A stretch of 20,150 nt of DNA from JAWPNA01 sp045402695 (GTDB lineage: Bacteria; Acidobacteriota; Polarisedimenticolia; JACPZX01; DASXTC01). The notes beneath the pieces are model-generated. The model saw nothing but the letters and a program-made list of their open reading frames with translations, was not told the origin of the DNA and made no database searches. The translations under genes and the position numbers were made by a program. Below, one piece after another: positions 6,773 to 13,987 of this stretch (within the stretch, counting starts at the first letter, position 1; every line of letters begins with the position of its first letter). The stretch is from contig JAWPNA010000189.1 in NCBI GenBank assembly GCA_045402695.1, positions 1 through 20,150 on the forward strand, written 5' to 3'.

Positions 6773-6802
6773 TTGACGCGGCCTCGCGCCGGACACTACG
6801 CT
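6773..6802 (+). promoter_or_regulatory. Possible promoter for the epimerase/glycosyltransferase pair
   Basis: TTGACG (6773-6778) is followed after 18 bases by TACGCT (6797-6802). The -35 box is good and the -10 box weak. It lies in the 211-base gap between the GT-C gene and the epimerase gene, which otherwise shows no gene. Confidence 0.3.
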
Positions 6803-6941
6803 TGAATGTTGAGAAACCGCTGATACTTCAGGAGTTGAGCCGGTTCCATTAAGCTGCGTTCCGGCCGGGATTCCGCGCGGACTCGGCCGGCTCGAACTCC
6901 AGGCGCATGTCGCGACGGATCAGTGGACAGGTGGCCCAGGC

Positions 6942-7925
6942 ATGAAAACGGATCTGATGGTTGTCGCCGGCGCTGGAGGTTTCATCGGCGGGCACCTCGT
7001 CGCCGACATGAAACGGCAGGGGTCCTCCCGCATCCGGGCGGTGGACATCAAACCCTTCGACCAGTGGTACCAAGTCCACGATGACCTGGAGAACCTCCAG
7101 TTGGATCTCAGCCGGCGTGAGAACTGCGTCACCGCGCTGAAGGGAGCATCGATCGTCTACAACCTCGCCGCCGACATGGGTGGGATGGGGTTCATCGAGA
7201 GCCACAAAGCCGACTGCATGCTTTCGGTGCTGATCAACACACACCTTCTGATCGCCGCGCGGGAAGCGCACGTGTCAAGGTACTTCTATTCCTCCTCGGC
7301 ATGTGCCTACAACATCGAGAAACAGCGATCCACCGATGTCGTGCCGCTGAAGGAGGACGACGCCTATCCCGCCATGCCCGAGGACGGCTACGGATGGGAG
7401 AAGCTGTTCAGTGAGCGAATGTGCCGCCACTTCCGCGAGGATTACGGCATCCAGACGCGCATGGCGCGTTACCACAACGTCTATGGCCCGCACGGCACAT
7501 TCGACGGGGGTCGCGAGAAGGCCCCAGCCGCCATCTGCCGCAAAGTGATCGACGCGAAGCTGTCCGGGCGGCGAGACATCGAGATCTGGGGAGACGGACA
7601 CCAGACCCGCAGCTTCATGTACATTGACGACTGTCTGCACGGCACCCAGCGGATCATGCACAGCGGCATCCTCGATCCAATCAACCTCGGCAGCAGCGAG
7701 CTGGTGACGATCAACCAGCTCGTGGACATCGTCGAGGAGATCGCGGGGATCAAGCTGAAGCGCCGCTACGATCCGGCGGCTCCGAAAGGCGTCAATGGCA
7801 GAAACAGCGACAACACGCTGATCCAGAAGCTGCTGGGCTGGGAGCCCTCGATCCCCCTTCGGGTGGGGATGGAGAAAACCTACCAGTGGATCCACGACGA
7901 GATGGCCGCGGGTCGGAGGCTCTGA
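6942..7925 (+). CDS. gme: GDP-mannose 3,5-epimerase
   Basis: This 327-residue short-chain dehydrogenase-type enzyme should convert GDP-D-mannose to GDP-L-galactose (and GDP-L-gulose) in the cytoplasm. The NAD-binding motif GAGGFIGG is at 10-17. The stretch AADMGGMGFI (76-85) is the signature of this epimerase rather than of ordinary UDP-hexose epimerases. Active-site residues expected for the family are present: S119 and C121 in SSSAC, Y150 and K154 in the YxxxK motif, and K193 in GGREKAPAA. RYHNVYGPHGTFDGGREK and the GRNSDN block near the C-terminus also match the plant enzyme closely. Length is complete; the start ATG has a modest ACAGGTGG site upstream. A transferase gene begins four bases after the stop, so the two are co-transcribed. 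The product would be a rare sugar donor for the polysaccharide made by the cluster. GDP-mannose itself must be made by enzymes encoded elsewhere. The family call is strong; the exact product ratio is not known. Confidence 0.9.
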   Translation: MKTDLMVVAGAGGFIGGHLVADMKRQGSSRIRAVDIKPFDQWYQVHDDLENLQLDLSRRENCVTALKGASIVYNLAADMGGMGFIESHKADCMLSVLINTHLLIAAREAHVSRYFYSSSACAYNIEKQRSTDVVPLKEDDAYPAMPEDGYGWEKLFSERMCRHFREDYGIQTRMARYHNVYGPHGTFDGGREKAPAAICRKVIDAKLSGRRDIEIWGDGHQTRSFMYIDDCLHGTQRIMHSGILDPINLGSSELVTINQLVDIVEEIAGIKLKRRYDPAAPKGVNGRNSDNTLIQKLLGWEPSIPLRVGMEKTYQWIHDEMAAGRRL

Positions 7926-7929
7926 AGCG

Positions 7930-8709
7930 TTGGATGAGATCCTCAGGACGCCCGTTCTGGGCGTCGGCGTCAGCGCGGTGAGCCTGGCATCCGCGGCCGC
8001 CGTCATCCTGGGATGGATCGAGTCGGGGCGGCGGGGCGGTGGGCAAAAGAGCTACGTGACCGTCACGGGCGTCCACGGTGTCATCGAGGCGCAGGACGAC
8101 CCGGGCTTCAAGAAGATCCTCAACGGCAGCGGCCTGACGGTTCCGGACGGAATGCCCCTGGTCTGGCTGTCCAAGCTGGCCGGCCGGTCTCACGTGACGC
8201 GCGTGTATGGGCCCGATCTGACGCTGGCCGTGAGCCGCGCGCTGGGCGAGCGTGGCTTGTCGGCCTTCTACTACGGGGGTGCGCCGGGAGTGGCCGAGGC
8301 TCTGGCATCGGAGCTGGAACGGTGCTTTCCCGGACTGAGGCGCGCCGGCACCTACACGCCGCCGTTCCGTCAGCTCACTCTCGAGGAGGAGCAGGAGATC
8401 GCGAGGCTCATCAACGCCTCGGGGGCCGACATCGTCTGGGTGGGCCTGAGTACACCGAAGCAGGAGCGCTGGATGGCCCGAATGCGCGAGTCCCTGCATC
8501 CGCCCGTCCTGGTCGGCATCGGGGCGGCGTTCGACTTCCTGACGGGACGGGCGCGCCAGGCGCCTCGGTGGATGCAACGATCGGGGCTGGAGTGGCTCTT
8601 CAGATTTGCCACAGAGCCGCGGCGCCTGTGGAAGCGCTACCTCAGGAACAACCCGCTGTTTGTCTACTATCTCGCCTGCGAGAAGCTCCGCCTGAAACGG
8701 TTCGGATGA
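7930..8709 (+). CDS. WecG/TagA/CpsF-family glycosyltransferase (GT26)
   Basis: The 259-residue protein carries the whole set of family motifs: TGVHGVIEA (46-54), GLTVPDGMPLVW (68-79, with the presumed catalytic Asp at 73), YGPDL (93-97), YYGGAPGVAE (114-123), WVGLSTPKQERWM (160-172) and GIGAAFDFLTGRARQAPRWM (186-205). The Arg/Lys-rich C-terminal end (WLFRFATEPRRLWKRY) is the region by which relatives dock on the membrane. Members transfer a hexosamine or its acid to an undecaprenyl-diphosphate-linked sugar. The start is TTG at 7930, with GGAGG ten bases before it inside the end of the epimerase gene; no ATG fits. It forms a pair with the epimerase, and probably adds the second sugar to the lipid carrier loaded by the transferase at 17895. 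The donor could be UDP-ManNAc or another nucleotide sugar; the sequence does not decide. Confidence 0.9.
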   Translation: MDEILRTPVLGVGVSAVSLASAAAVILGWIESGRRGGGQKSYVTVTGVHGVIEAQDDPGFKKILNGSGLTVPDGMPLVWLSKLAGRSHVTRVYGPDLTLAVSRALGERGLSAFYYGGAPGVAEALASELERCFPGLRRAGTYTPPFRQLTLEEEQEIARLINASGADIVWVGLSTPKQERWMARMRESLHPPVLVGIGAAFDFLTGRARQAPRWMQRSGLEWLFRFATEPRRLWKRYLRNNPLFVYYLACEKLRLKRFG

Positions 8710-8730
8710 GATCCGGTTGACCAGCGCCGC

Positions 8731-8754
8731 GAAGCTCACCACAACGAAGCTCAC
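8731..8754 (+). repeat. Short direct repeat at the edge of the broken gene
   Basis: GAAGCTCAC occurs at 8731-8739 and again at 8746-8754, six bases apart. The second copy includes the stop codon of the methyltransferase remnant. It may be a local duplication. Confidence 0.5.
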
Positions 8755-9062
8755 TTGATCCCCTCGACATAGAGCGACTCCTCGGGGCGATTGTCGAGCA
8801 GCTCGAGATCGGGGCAACGGCTCTGCCTGTAGCCGCACTGGTACGCTTCGCTGAAACCAGAGCGCTTCAGGAGGGAGATCAGCGAACCGGCGTTGTAGTG
8901 CCAGTGGCGCAGGTTCTTCATCGATTTCCGCTCGGACACCTCGAAGATCCTCATGAGGAACCCATCCGGCGACGCGGGGTCGTACTCTCGCACCATGCGG
9001 TCGAGATCGGGGACCGCGATACGGCAGACGCCGCCCGGCTGCTGACCGCACTTCGAAGGCCT
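8751..9062 (-). pseudogene. C-terminal remnant of a SAM-dependent methyltransferase
   Basis: Read on the - strand, the open frame from ~9050 to the TGA at 8753-8751 encodes PGGVCRIAVPDLDRMVREY, then WHYNAGSLISLLKRSGF and LDNRPEESLYVEGIK. This order is that of the last ~95 residues of class I methyltransferases found in polysaccharide clusters: the strand after the LKPGG loop, the GF strand and the final strand. The N-terminal half with the SAM-binding glycine motif is absent. An in-frame TAG sits at 9065-9063; EAFEV, which would suit the segment just before PGG, lies in another frame, so a frameshift near 9040-9050 is likely. The ATG at 8996 has no Shine-Dalgarno. I therefore read this as a decayed fragment, not a small gene. 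A sequencing or assembly error could explain the frameshift but not the missing N-terminus. Confidence 0.65.
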
Positions 9063-9455
9063 CTACCTTAAGCAGTGGTACGAGCAACGGGGGCAGGTTA
9101 CGGTGACTCTGATGATGTGTGAGTAGATACGCATGGGACGTGCGATAGGTCATACAGGGAGCTTGAATCGATTCTGAACACCCATGAGCCTGTACCTCAA
9201 CCTTTTCGGCGGGTTTGACAACGAGCGAGGTTCCGAGGTACCGATCGTTAAGGGGTGCGTGTCTCCCCTCACCGCGAACCCACAGCAGTTCTCTGGGAGC
9301 CGTCGGTGACATTGGTTGGGTGGATGTTCCCTGAAGAATTCGCCGGTCGGTTGTTGTAAATTGTTGACTTCATGTGTAATGTTTGATCGAGAATCATGAA
9401 TCCTATTGTCTAGGTTTCTCGCGTCGGAATCGAAGTCTCCCAAGTCAGGAGCCGG

Positions 9456-10175
9456 ATGGCTTTGACCGCAGGTAGACAGGTAAGCGACCACTACCGTGGT
9501 GATGCTGGGGAGCGGTATTCACAGCACTACCAAGCCGACCCATATCACCAGGGGTACCTGATCGACTATCGGTATTTCCAGCCTTTTTTGAGAGCTGATC
9601 AGGCTGTCCTTGATTTCGGATGTGGTAACGGGGGCATTCTCCGCCTAATAGCGACCCAAGTGCGGCAGGCTGATGGTTTGGAAGTAAACGAACGCTCGGC
9701 CTCGATCGCACGCGCACTCGGACTGACGGTCTTTACACATCTAGATGAGCTTCCCTCCACTGCCTGCTATGACGTTGTTCTAAGCAATCATGTGCTGGAG
9801 CATGTTCGTGATGTGCCGGCAACCTTGGAAAGAATCCGGGCCAGCATGAAGAAAGACGGCTTGATTCTCTTGAAGCTGCCCATCGATGACTGGCGTTCAC
9901 GCGATCAACGCGGGTGGTCGAGGCGTGGAATCGACCACCATCTTCACACTTGGACACCTAAGCTCATCGGCAACGTTCTCTACGAGTCGGGATTTGACGT
10001 CGAGAACATCAGGGTCATCACATCAGCGTGGCACCCAAAACTATTCCCGTTGACCAAGGTCGGACTTGCAGGCTTGAGTTTCTGGGCACTCGCCGTCCTC
10101 AAGAAACGGCGGCAGCTGTTCGTCGTGGGCAATCCTGCAAGAGAAGTTGATCGAGTGATTCAAGAGCATCTCTAG
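9456..10175 (+). CDS. Class I SAM-dependent methyltransferase
   Basis: The 239-residue protein has the SAM-binding motif VLDFGCGNGGIL (51-62), the acidic end of the second strand in GLEVNE (E76), and YDVVLSNHVLEHV (105-117), which is the motif IV region of Methyltransf_11/23-like enzymes. HLHTWTPKL (162-170) and YESGF (176-180) continue the usual order. The C-terminus contains a hydrophobic stretch (LTKVGLAGLSFWALAVL) that could touch the membrane. AGGAG lies four bases before the ATG. Base and codon use are less GC-biased than in the flanking genes, and the upstream region is AT-rich, so the gene may have been acquired by transfer. It stands alone on the + strand, convergent with the large operon. 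Enzymes of this type in such clusters usually methylate a sugar; the acceptor is unknown. Confidence 0.85.
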   Translation: MALTAGRQVSDHYRGDAGERYSQHYQADPYHQGYLIDYRYFQPFLRADQAVLDFGCGNGGILRLIATQVRQADGLEVNERSASIARALGLTVFTHLDELPSTACYDVVLSNHVLEHVRDVPATLERIRASMKKDGLILLKLPIDDWRSRDQRGWSRRGIDHHLHTWTPKLIGNVLYESGFDVENIRVITSAWHPKLFPLTKVGLAGLSFWALAVLKKRRQLFVVGNPAREVDRVIQEHL

Positions 10176-10482
10176 GAAGGCTGTCATCCCTGCGCTCATC
10201 CGCAAGTGCGTGGAGGCACCCCGGACGAGCGCCTCCTCGATCAACTGCTCGGGCACGCGCTCCGCGACCCGTGAATTCCTCAATACCTGCGCGCAACTGC
10301 ACTCCAGTCAGCCACTGGCTCGTTCTGTGCTGCTGTGTTCGCTTCAGTTCCCGCGAGTTCCAAGCTCCCGGGCCTCACGGAGCCGTTCTTCGGGCACCGG
10401 AGGAGCCAGTGGCACTTGTTCGAGCCGGATCGTTCGACGCCCATTCGATCGGAAAGCCGAACCAGATCTTTTTGCGCGAACT
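10176..10482. other. Convergent intergenic region, no gene seen
   Basis: The 307 bases separate the ends of two convergent methyltransferase genes. Short open frames exist but none has a ribosome-binding site or protein-like composition. One inverted repeat, GGAGGC (10212-10217) and GCCTCC (10231-10236) around a 13-base loop, might help end transcription from the left; it has no T-run. The region may contain decayed coding sequence that I cannot identify. Confidence 0.5.
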
Positions 10483-11322
10483 CTATCGTGCCGGGCGTGC
10501 GGGAGCGTAACGGGGGCCGAAGGCGGCGGCGCCAAAGAGGCTCGACTTGTCTGTCTCACGCCCTATAGCCCAGAAGGACGGCTCGATCCACTGCGCCCAG
10601 TCGTAAAAGGCGCGATTCCCCTCCACGTCATCGGCCAGTACAATGGCAGGTGTGGACAGGAAGCTCGTAACCGATTGAAGCTCCGAGGACATGCCCCTGT
10701 ACGTATGCATGCTGTCGTGGATGAAGAGGTCCACCGGCTCCACGCGCGGGAGCAGCACCGGCAGGACGCGTCTGCTGACTCCTCGGTGAAGCAACCATCG
10801 GAGTCGCAGGCGATCCGGGATGAGACAACCGACGAACCGGTCAGCGCCAAAGCCGAGCGGCGGCAGATCAACGCTGTGAAGGTGCCCCTTGTGGTTGGCA
10901 TCGAGCGCCTGCAGGATGAATGCCGAAGTGACTCCGTAGGCGACCCCTGTTTCGAGGACGGTCCTTGGCCCTATGGCACGGCATACTGCGTAGCAAAGTC
11001 GCGCCAGGGAGAAGTCAGCGTTGTGGACGAGGGTGTACGGCCCCAGAGAAGCCAGATCATCCCTTGCGTCGGTTAACTCGTCTTCGATCTGGGCCAATGG
11101 CGCCTCCTGGAGATGCGGCGCGATCTCGACACCGAGCGTTTTTTCGAGTCCTGCGATAAGATTCTCGAGTTCGAGCGGTCTGTACTCGCCCTTTCTGGAG
11201 AGGAGAGCATCGGCCTGAACCTCCAGAAAGGTCCGCATCCGGTCGTAGAACTCCTGCGGCCGTCTGGGAATGAGAGAGGCCAGCAGGAGAACTTTGCCAA
11301 GCCCGCCCGGCGTGGCGCTCAT
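10483..11322 (-). CDS. SAM-dependent methyltransferase, Methyltransf_24-like
   Basis: The 279-residue protein has ~95 helical N-terminal residues followed by a Rossmann-type methyltransferase domain. TVLETGVAYGVTSAFILQAL (121-140) is the SAM-binding strand and loop, HSVDLPP (149-155) the acidic strand, DLFIHDSMHTYRGMSSEL (198-215) the DSxHxY block typical of Methyltransf_24, and LADDVEGN (229-236) the next strand. The Asp/His residues in these blocks bind a metal in some relatives. The start ATG at 11322 overlaps the stop of the upstream glycosyltransferase as ATGA; the open frame upstream of it is antisense-like and not used. It is the last gene of the operon and probably methylates a sugar hydroxyl of the repeat unit. 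Acceptor specificity is not predictable. Confidence 0.85.
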   Translation of the reverse strand: MSATPGGLGKVLLLASLIPRRPQEFYDRMRTFLEVQADALLSRKGEYRPLELENLIAGLEKTLGVEIAPHLQEAPLAQIEDELTDARDDLASLGPYTLVHNADFSLARLCYAVCRAIGPRTVLETGVAYGVTSAFILQALDANHKGHLHSVDLPPLGFGADRFVGCLIPDRLRLRWLLHRGVSRRVLPVLLPRVEPVDLFIHDSMHTYRGMSSELQSVTSFLSTPAIVLADDVEGNRAFYDWAQWIEPSFWAIGRETDKSSLFGAAAFGPRYAPARPAR

Positions 11323-12524
11323 ACTACCGCCCGCCGCGCCCGCGCCGCCTGGGATGCGAGGCGGTAGATCATGATCAGCTTCTCGTAGCAGCGGTCGGAC
11401 GAGTAACGCGACTCGAATGCACTCCTTGCCGCCGCGCTCATCCGGGTTCTGAGATCGTCGTCTGACAGAATCCGCAGGCTGCGATCGGCCAGGGCTGTGG
11501 AGTCCCCGGGTGTCACAAGGAAGCCCTCCTGCCCGTCGGTGAGCATCTCCGACATCGCCCCGAGGCGCGAGGCGACCACGGGAACGCCGCAAGCCAATGC
11601 CTCGAGGATGGTGGTGGGCACGCCCTCGTACCACACGGAGGGGAACAAGAGGACGCGAGCGCACCGGACCGCTTCCAGCGTCTCGGCATGAGGGATCTGT
11701 CCGAGGATTTCGAAACGGCTGCCCATGCCTCGCGCCGCTGTGCGCAGCTCTTGTTCGAGCGGCCCGCTTCCGATCACCTTGATCCGACGCCCGTCCATCC
11801 GTCGGGCTGCGTCGATGAGCGTCGCGATTCCTTTCTCCGGCGACAATCGGCCCACGAATAAGGCGTAGTCCTCTGGGCGAACGTCGTGGCCCGGTGGGGT
11901 CGTGATGATGTTGGGTCTCACGTAGACCTTCTCTTCCTGAATGCCTCCCTCGACCACTTTGGCTCTCATGAAATCAGTGAGCGCGATGTAGATGTCGACG
12001 CACTCTCGCCAAGTTCGCAGTCTGCGATGCGTCGCGAGCATCAGAGCAACGGCACCGGTCTGGACGCTCGATCCTCGGTAGCAGCCGTGGAGGACCCCTC
12101 GCGCGAGCGAGTGGAGGCGGCAATCTTCGCACACTTTTCCATCTCGGAAGTATGTGCCTGGGGGGCACATGAGCCTGTAGTTGTGAAGTGTCATGACGAC
12201 AGGGACGCCGGCCGCGTGAGCGGCACGGATGGCCGAAGGGCTTATGATCGGGAGGGTGTTGTGGAAATGAACGATGTCGGGCCTCTGCTCGTGTAGAAGG
12301 GAGCTGAGCGTGCGATAGGAGGGCCGAGACCAGGTGGTCTGCCAGAGTAGCTGCGCTTTGCGCCAGGGTGACCAGGCCAGAATTTCCTTGTTGGATATGG
12401 ACCAACGACTGACGATATGGCCCTTGTCCACCAGAAATCTTGCGTCGGCCTCGACGGCGCGATCTTCACCGCCGGCAGAGATGTAGCTTTCGTGGACCAG
12501 GAGGATTCTGAGGCCCGTGGTCAT
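11319..12524 (-). CDS. GT4 glycosyltransferase with a four-cysteine insert
   Basis: The 401-residue GT-B enzyme begins with LRILLVHESYISAGGEDRAV (5-24), the glycine loop of the N-terminal Rossmann domain, and continues with DIVHFHNTLP (83-92). The C-terminal donor domain has GRLSPEKGIATLIDA (225-239), GSGPLE (252-257) and the EX7E pair E300/E308 in YEGVPTTILEALACG, which marks GT4 retaining enzymes. Residues 120-148 hold four cysteines (C120, C132, C135, C148) in the acceptor domain; related polysaccharide glycosyltransferases share this MCPPG...CEDC...GCYRGS pattern, and the spacing could bind a metal. Both ends are ATGA overlaps with neighbours, indicating coupled translation. It should add one sugar to the growing lipid-linked repeat unit in the cytoplasm; the donor is unknown. 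Confidence 0.9.
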   Translation of the reverse strand: MTTGLRILLVHESYISAGGEDRAVEADARFLVDKGHIVSRWSISNKEILAWSPWRKAQLLWQTTWSRPSYRTLSSLLHEQRPDIVHFHNTLPIISPSAIRAAHAAGVPVVMTLHNYRLMCPPGTYFRDGKVCEDCRLHSLARGVLHGCYRGSSVQTGAVALMLATHRRLRTWRECVDIYIALTDFMRAKVVEGGIQEEKVYVRPNIITTPPGHDVRPEDYALFVGRLSPEKGIATLIDAARRMDGRRIKVIGSGPLEQELRTAARGMGSRFEILGQIPHAETLEAVRCARVLLFPSVWYEGVPTTILEALACGVPVVASRLGAMSEMLTDGQEGFLVTPGDSTALADRSLRILSDDDLRTRMSAAARSAFESRYSSDRCYEKLIMIYRLASQAARARRAVV

Positions 12525-13987
12525 CTGGCCATTGATCCTGGGTGCGCCGTCTGAGCGCTGCGAAGGTGCACGCGTAGCTGATCGGCGGCGAAAGCAGCGC
12601 CGATCATGATGCTTGCCTCAAACCTTGGAGCTCCAGCGAAGCCTGCGTTGAACATCCCTTCGATTGTGAGCAGGATCACGAGCGACAAGACCTTCAGCGC
12701 CAGCAGGGCGCTCTGGTTGGAGTTGATGGTGTTCCAGCCGGCTCGCAACGCTCTGATCAAGCTGGAGTACATCCCCCAGAGAAGGCCAAGGAGAATGCAC
12801 AATCCCACGACGCCGAGGGTGACGAGGATCTCCAGAATGGCGTTGTGCGTGTGGGTCGCGGGCCATCCCTTGAATGCGACGAGGAATGCGACACGGCTCC
12901 CCGACACGTATCCCCAGCCCAGAATCGGTTTCATCTGGATCAATTCGATCGCCTTTTGCCAGAGCGGTACCCTTCCGGTAATCGTCGTGAGCTGGTATTG
13001 ATCCTGACGCCGGCTCAGGATATCCCACGAGAGATCCAGGAGCCCCGGGGCCAGAACGAACATGAGGCCGATTGCGCCCGCTAGCGCCACGGCGAGTCGC
13101 GCCTTTCGAAATGCGCACAGGACGACGAGCATGGAGACGGCCGCTCCCAGCATCCCCCCTCGGCCAAGGGATGCCCCCATCATTCCCACGGAGAGCGCAA
13201 GCACAACCCACGAAAAACGAAGCCTCCGCTGGTTCAAAACGTCAATGAGAGCGAGGCAGGAGACCATGCCGGCGACGGCTGCGAGTTGCGTCGCAGGAAG
13301 AAGAAACCCGCCTAGACGGAATATCCCCGTCACCTGGCTGGTTTCGATCGAGGCTACCGGCCAGCATGCGGCGAGGATGATGAACTGGCCCAGCATCAGG
13401 AGCAGGCCGAAGTAAGTGGCGGAGACGAATCGCTGGGCTGACCCCACGGGGTCGGAGGAATCGACGAGGGCGCAGCCAAGGGCGAGGATCGTGAGCAGCT
13501 TGAGTGTCCATGCCAACGTGATCATGGGATTGGAAGCGTAGAGCGAGGAGCCGAGCGCGGCGACGAATAGAAGCGTCGCGTACTTGCAGCCCGTGCCACC
13601 GAGGCTTTTCAGCCGGGAGAGATTGTGCAGAAGGCGGCCACAGGCATAGACGAGAAGAACACACCAGATGCTGATCTCGGCGATGATTTCGCTCGAGATG
13701 ACCCCTTCCTCGGCGAGCACATGAACGTCTCTGACGCGGGCCACGATGACGGTGTGGGACACCAGGATGGCCCACGCGAGCTGATCCAGGGCAGTCAGCG
13801 AAAACCGCTCGGTCCGGGCCAGCCGCCACATCGCCAACACGCTGAGAGCCGATAACATGAAAGCAGCCCAGATCCTGGGAGCGGCTTCGAAGTTGCCGAA
13901 GAGGATCAACGCCGAGATGCCGGACGCGGGTACCAGCATCATGGCGAGCCCCAGGGGGGAGGCTGCCTTGAACATTCGCGTGCTCAT
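12521..13987 (-). CDS. Wzy-like polysaccharide polymerase (O-antigen ligase/polymerase superfamily)
   Basis: The 488-residue protein has about eleven hydrophobic segments. The Wzy_C region is recognisable: GRGGML (275-280), then GRVPLWQKAIELI (338-350), GWGY (357-360), and THTHNAILEILVTLGVVG (378-395) after the large outer loop. The conserved Arg and the HN pair are the residues implicated in catalysis in this superfamily. It most likely polymerises flipped repeat units on the outer face of the inner membrane. The start ATG at 13987 overlaps the upstream stop as ATGA, which excludes the longer open frame (to 14374) that runs through the neighbouring gene. A second protein of the same superfamily is encoded at 17895-20006. 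Which of the two polymerises and which ligates cannot be read from sequence; the lack of extra domains here favours polymerase. Confidence 0.8.
   Translation of the reverse strand: MSTRMFKAASPLGLAMMLVPASGISALILFGNFEAAPRIWAAFMLSALSVLAMWRLARTERFSLTALDQLAWAILVSHTVIVARVRDVHVLAEEGVISSEIIAEISIWCVLLVYACGRLLHNLSRLKSLGGTGCKYATLLFVAALGSSLYASNPMITLAWTLKLLTILALGCALVDSSDPVGSAQRFVSATYFGLLLMLGQFIILAACWPVASIETSQVTGIFRLGGFLLPATQLAAVAGMVSCLALIDVLNQRRLRFSWVVLALSVGMMGASLGRGGMLGAAVSMLVVLCAFRKARLAVALAGAIGLMFVLAPGLLDLSWDILSRRQDQYQLTTITGRVPLWQKAIELIQMKPILGWGYVSGSRVAFLVAFKGWPATHTHNAILEILVTLGVVGLCILLGLLWGMYSSLIRALRAGWNTINSNQSALLALKVLSLVILLTIEGMFNAGFAGAPRFEASIMIGAAFAADQLRVHLRSAQTAHPGSMAR

Larger units (their letters stand above)
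8710..9455. other. 746-base region without an intact gene; AT-rich toward its right end
   Basis: The left third holds a broken methyltransferase remnant on the - strand (8751-9062). From about 9063 to 9455 I see no convincing gene on either strand. Base composition falls here: 9361-9420 contains 21 G/C in 60, against well over 60% in the neighbouring genes. Possible promoter elements for the methyltransferase at 9456 are TTGTTG (9351-9356) with TGTAAT (9375-9380), or TTGACT (9364-9369) with GAGAAT (9389-9394); both are weak. A 10-bp palindrome GAATCGATTC lies at 9165-9174. No transposase, inverted terminal repeat or tRNA was recognised. Confidence 0.6.

Noticed and set aside
6880..6900. GGCTCGAACTCC, similar to a tRNA T-loop
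   Set aside because: No acceptor stem, anticodon arm or D arm can be formed around it.
7792..9312. 506-codon open frame on the - strand
   Set aside because: It lies opposite the WecG-type gene whose motifs are clear, and its translation shows no motif or hydrophobic pattern.
9150..9491. 113-codon open frame on the - strand in the AT-rich region
   Set aside because: No Shine-Dalgarno, no recognisable motif, and it overlaps the start of the methyltransferase at 9456; also a 41-codon + frame from 9184 has no support.
10210..11076. 288-codon open frame on the + strand
   Set aside because: Mostly antisense to the Methyltransf_24-like gene; no ribosome-binding site and random composition.
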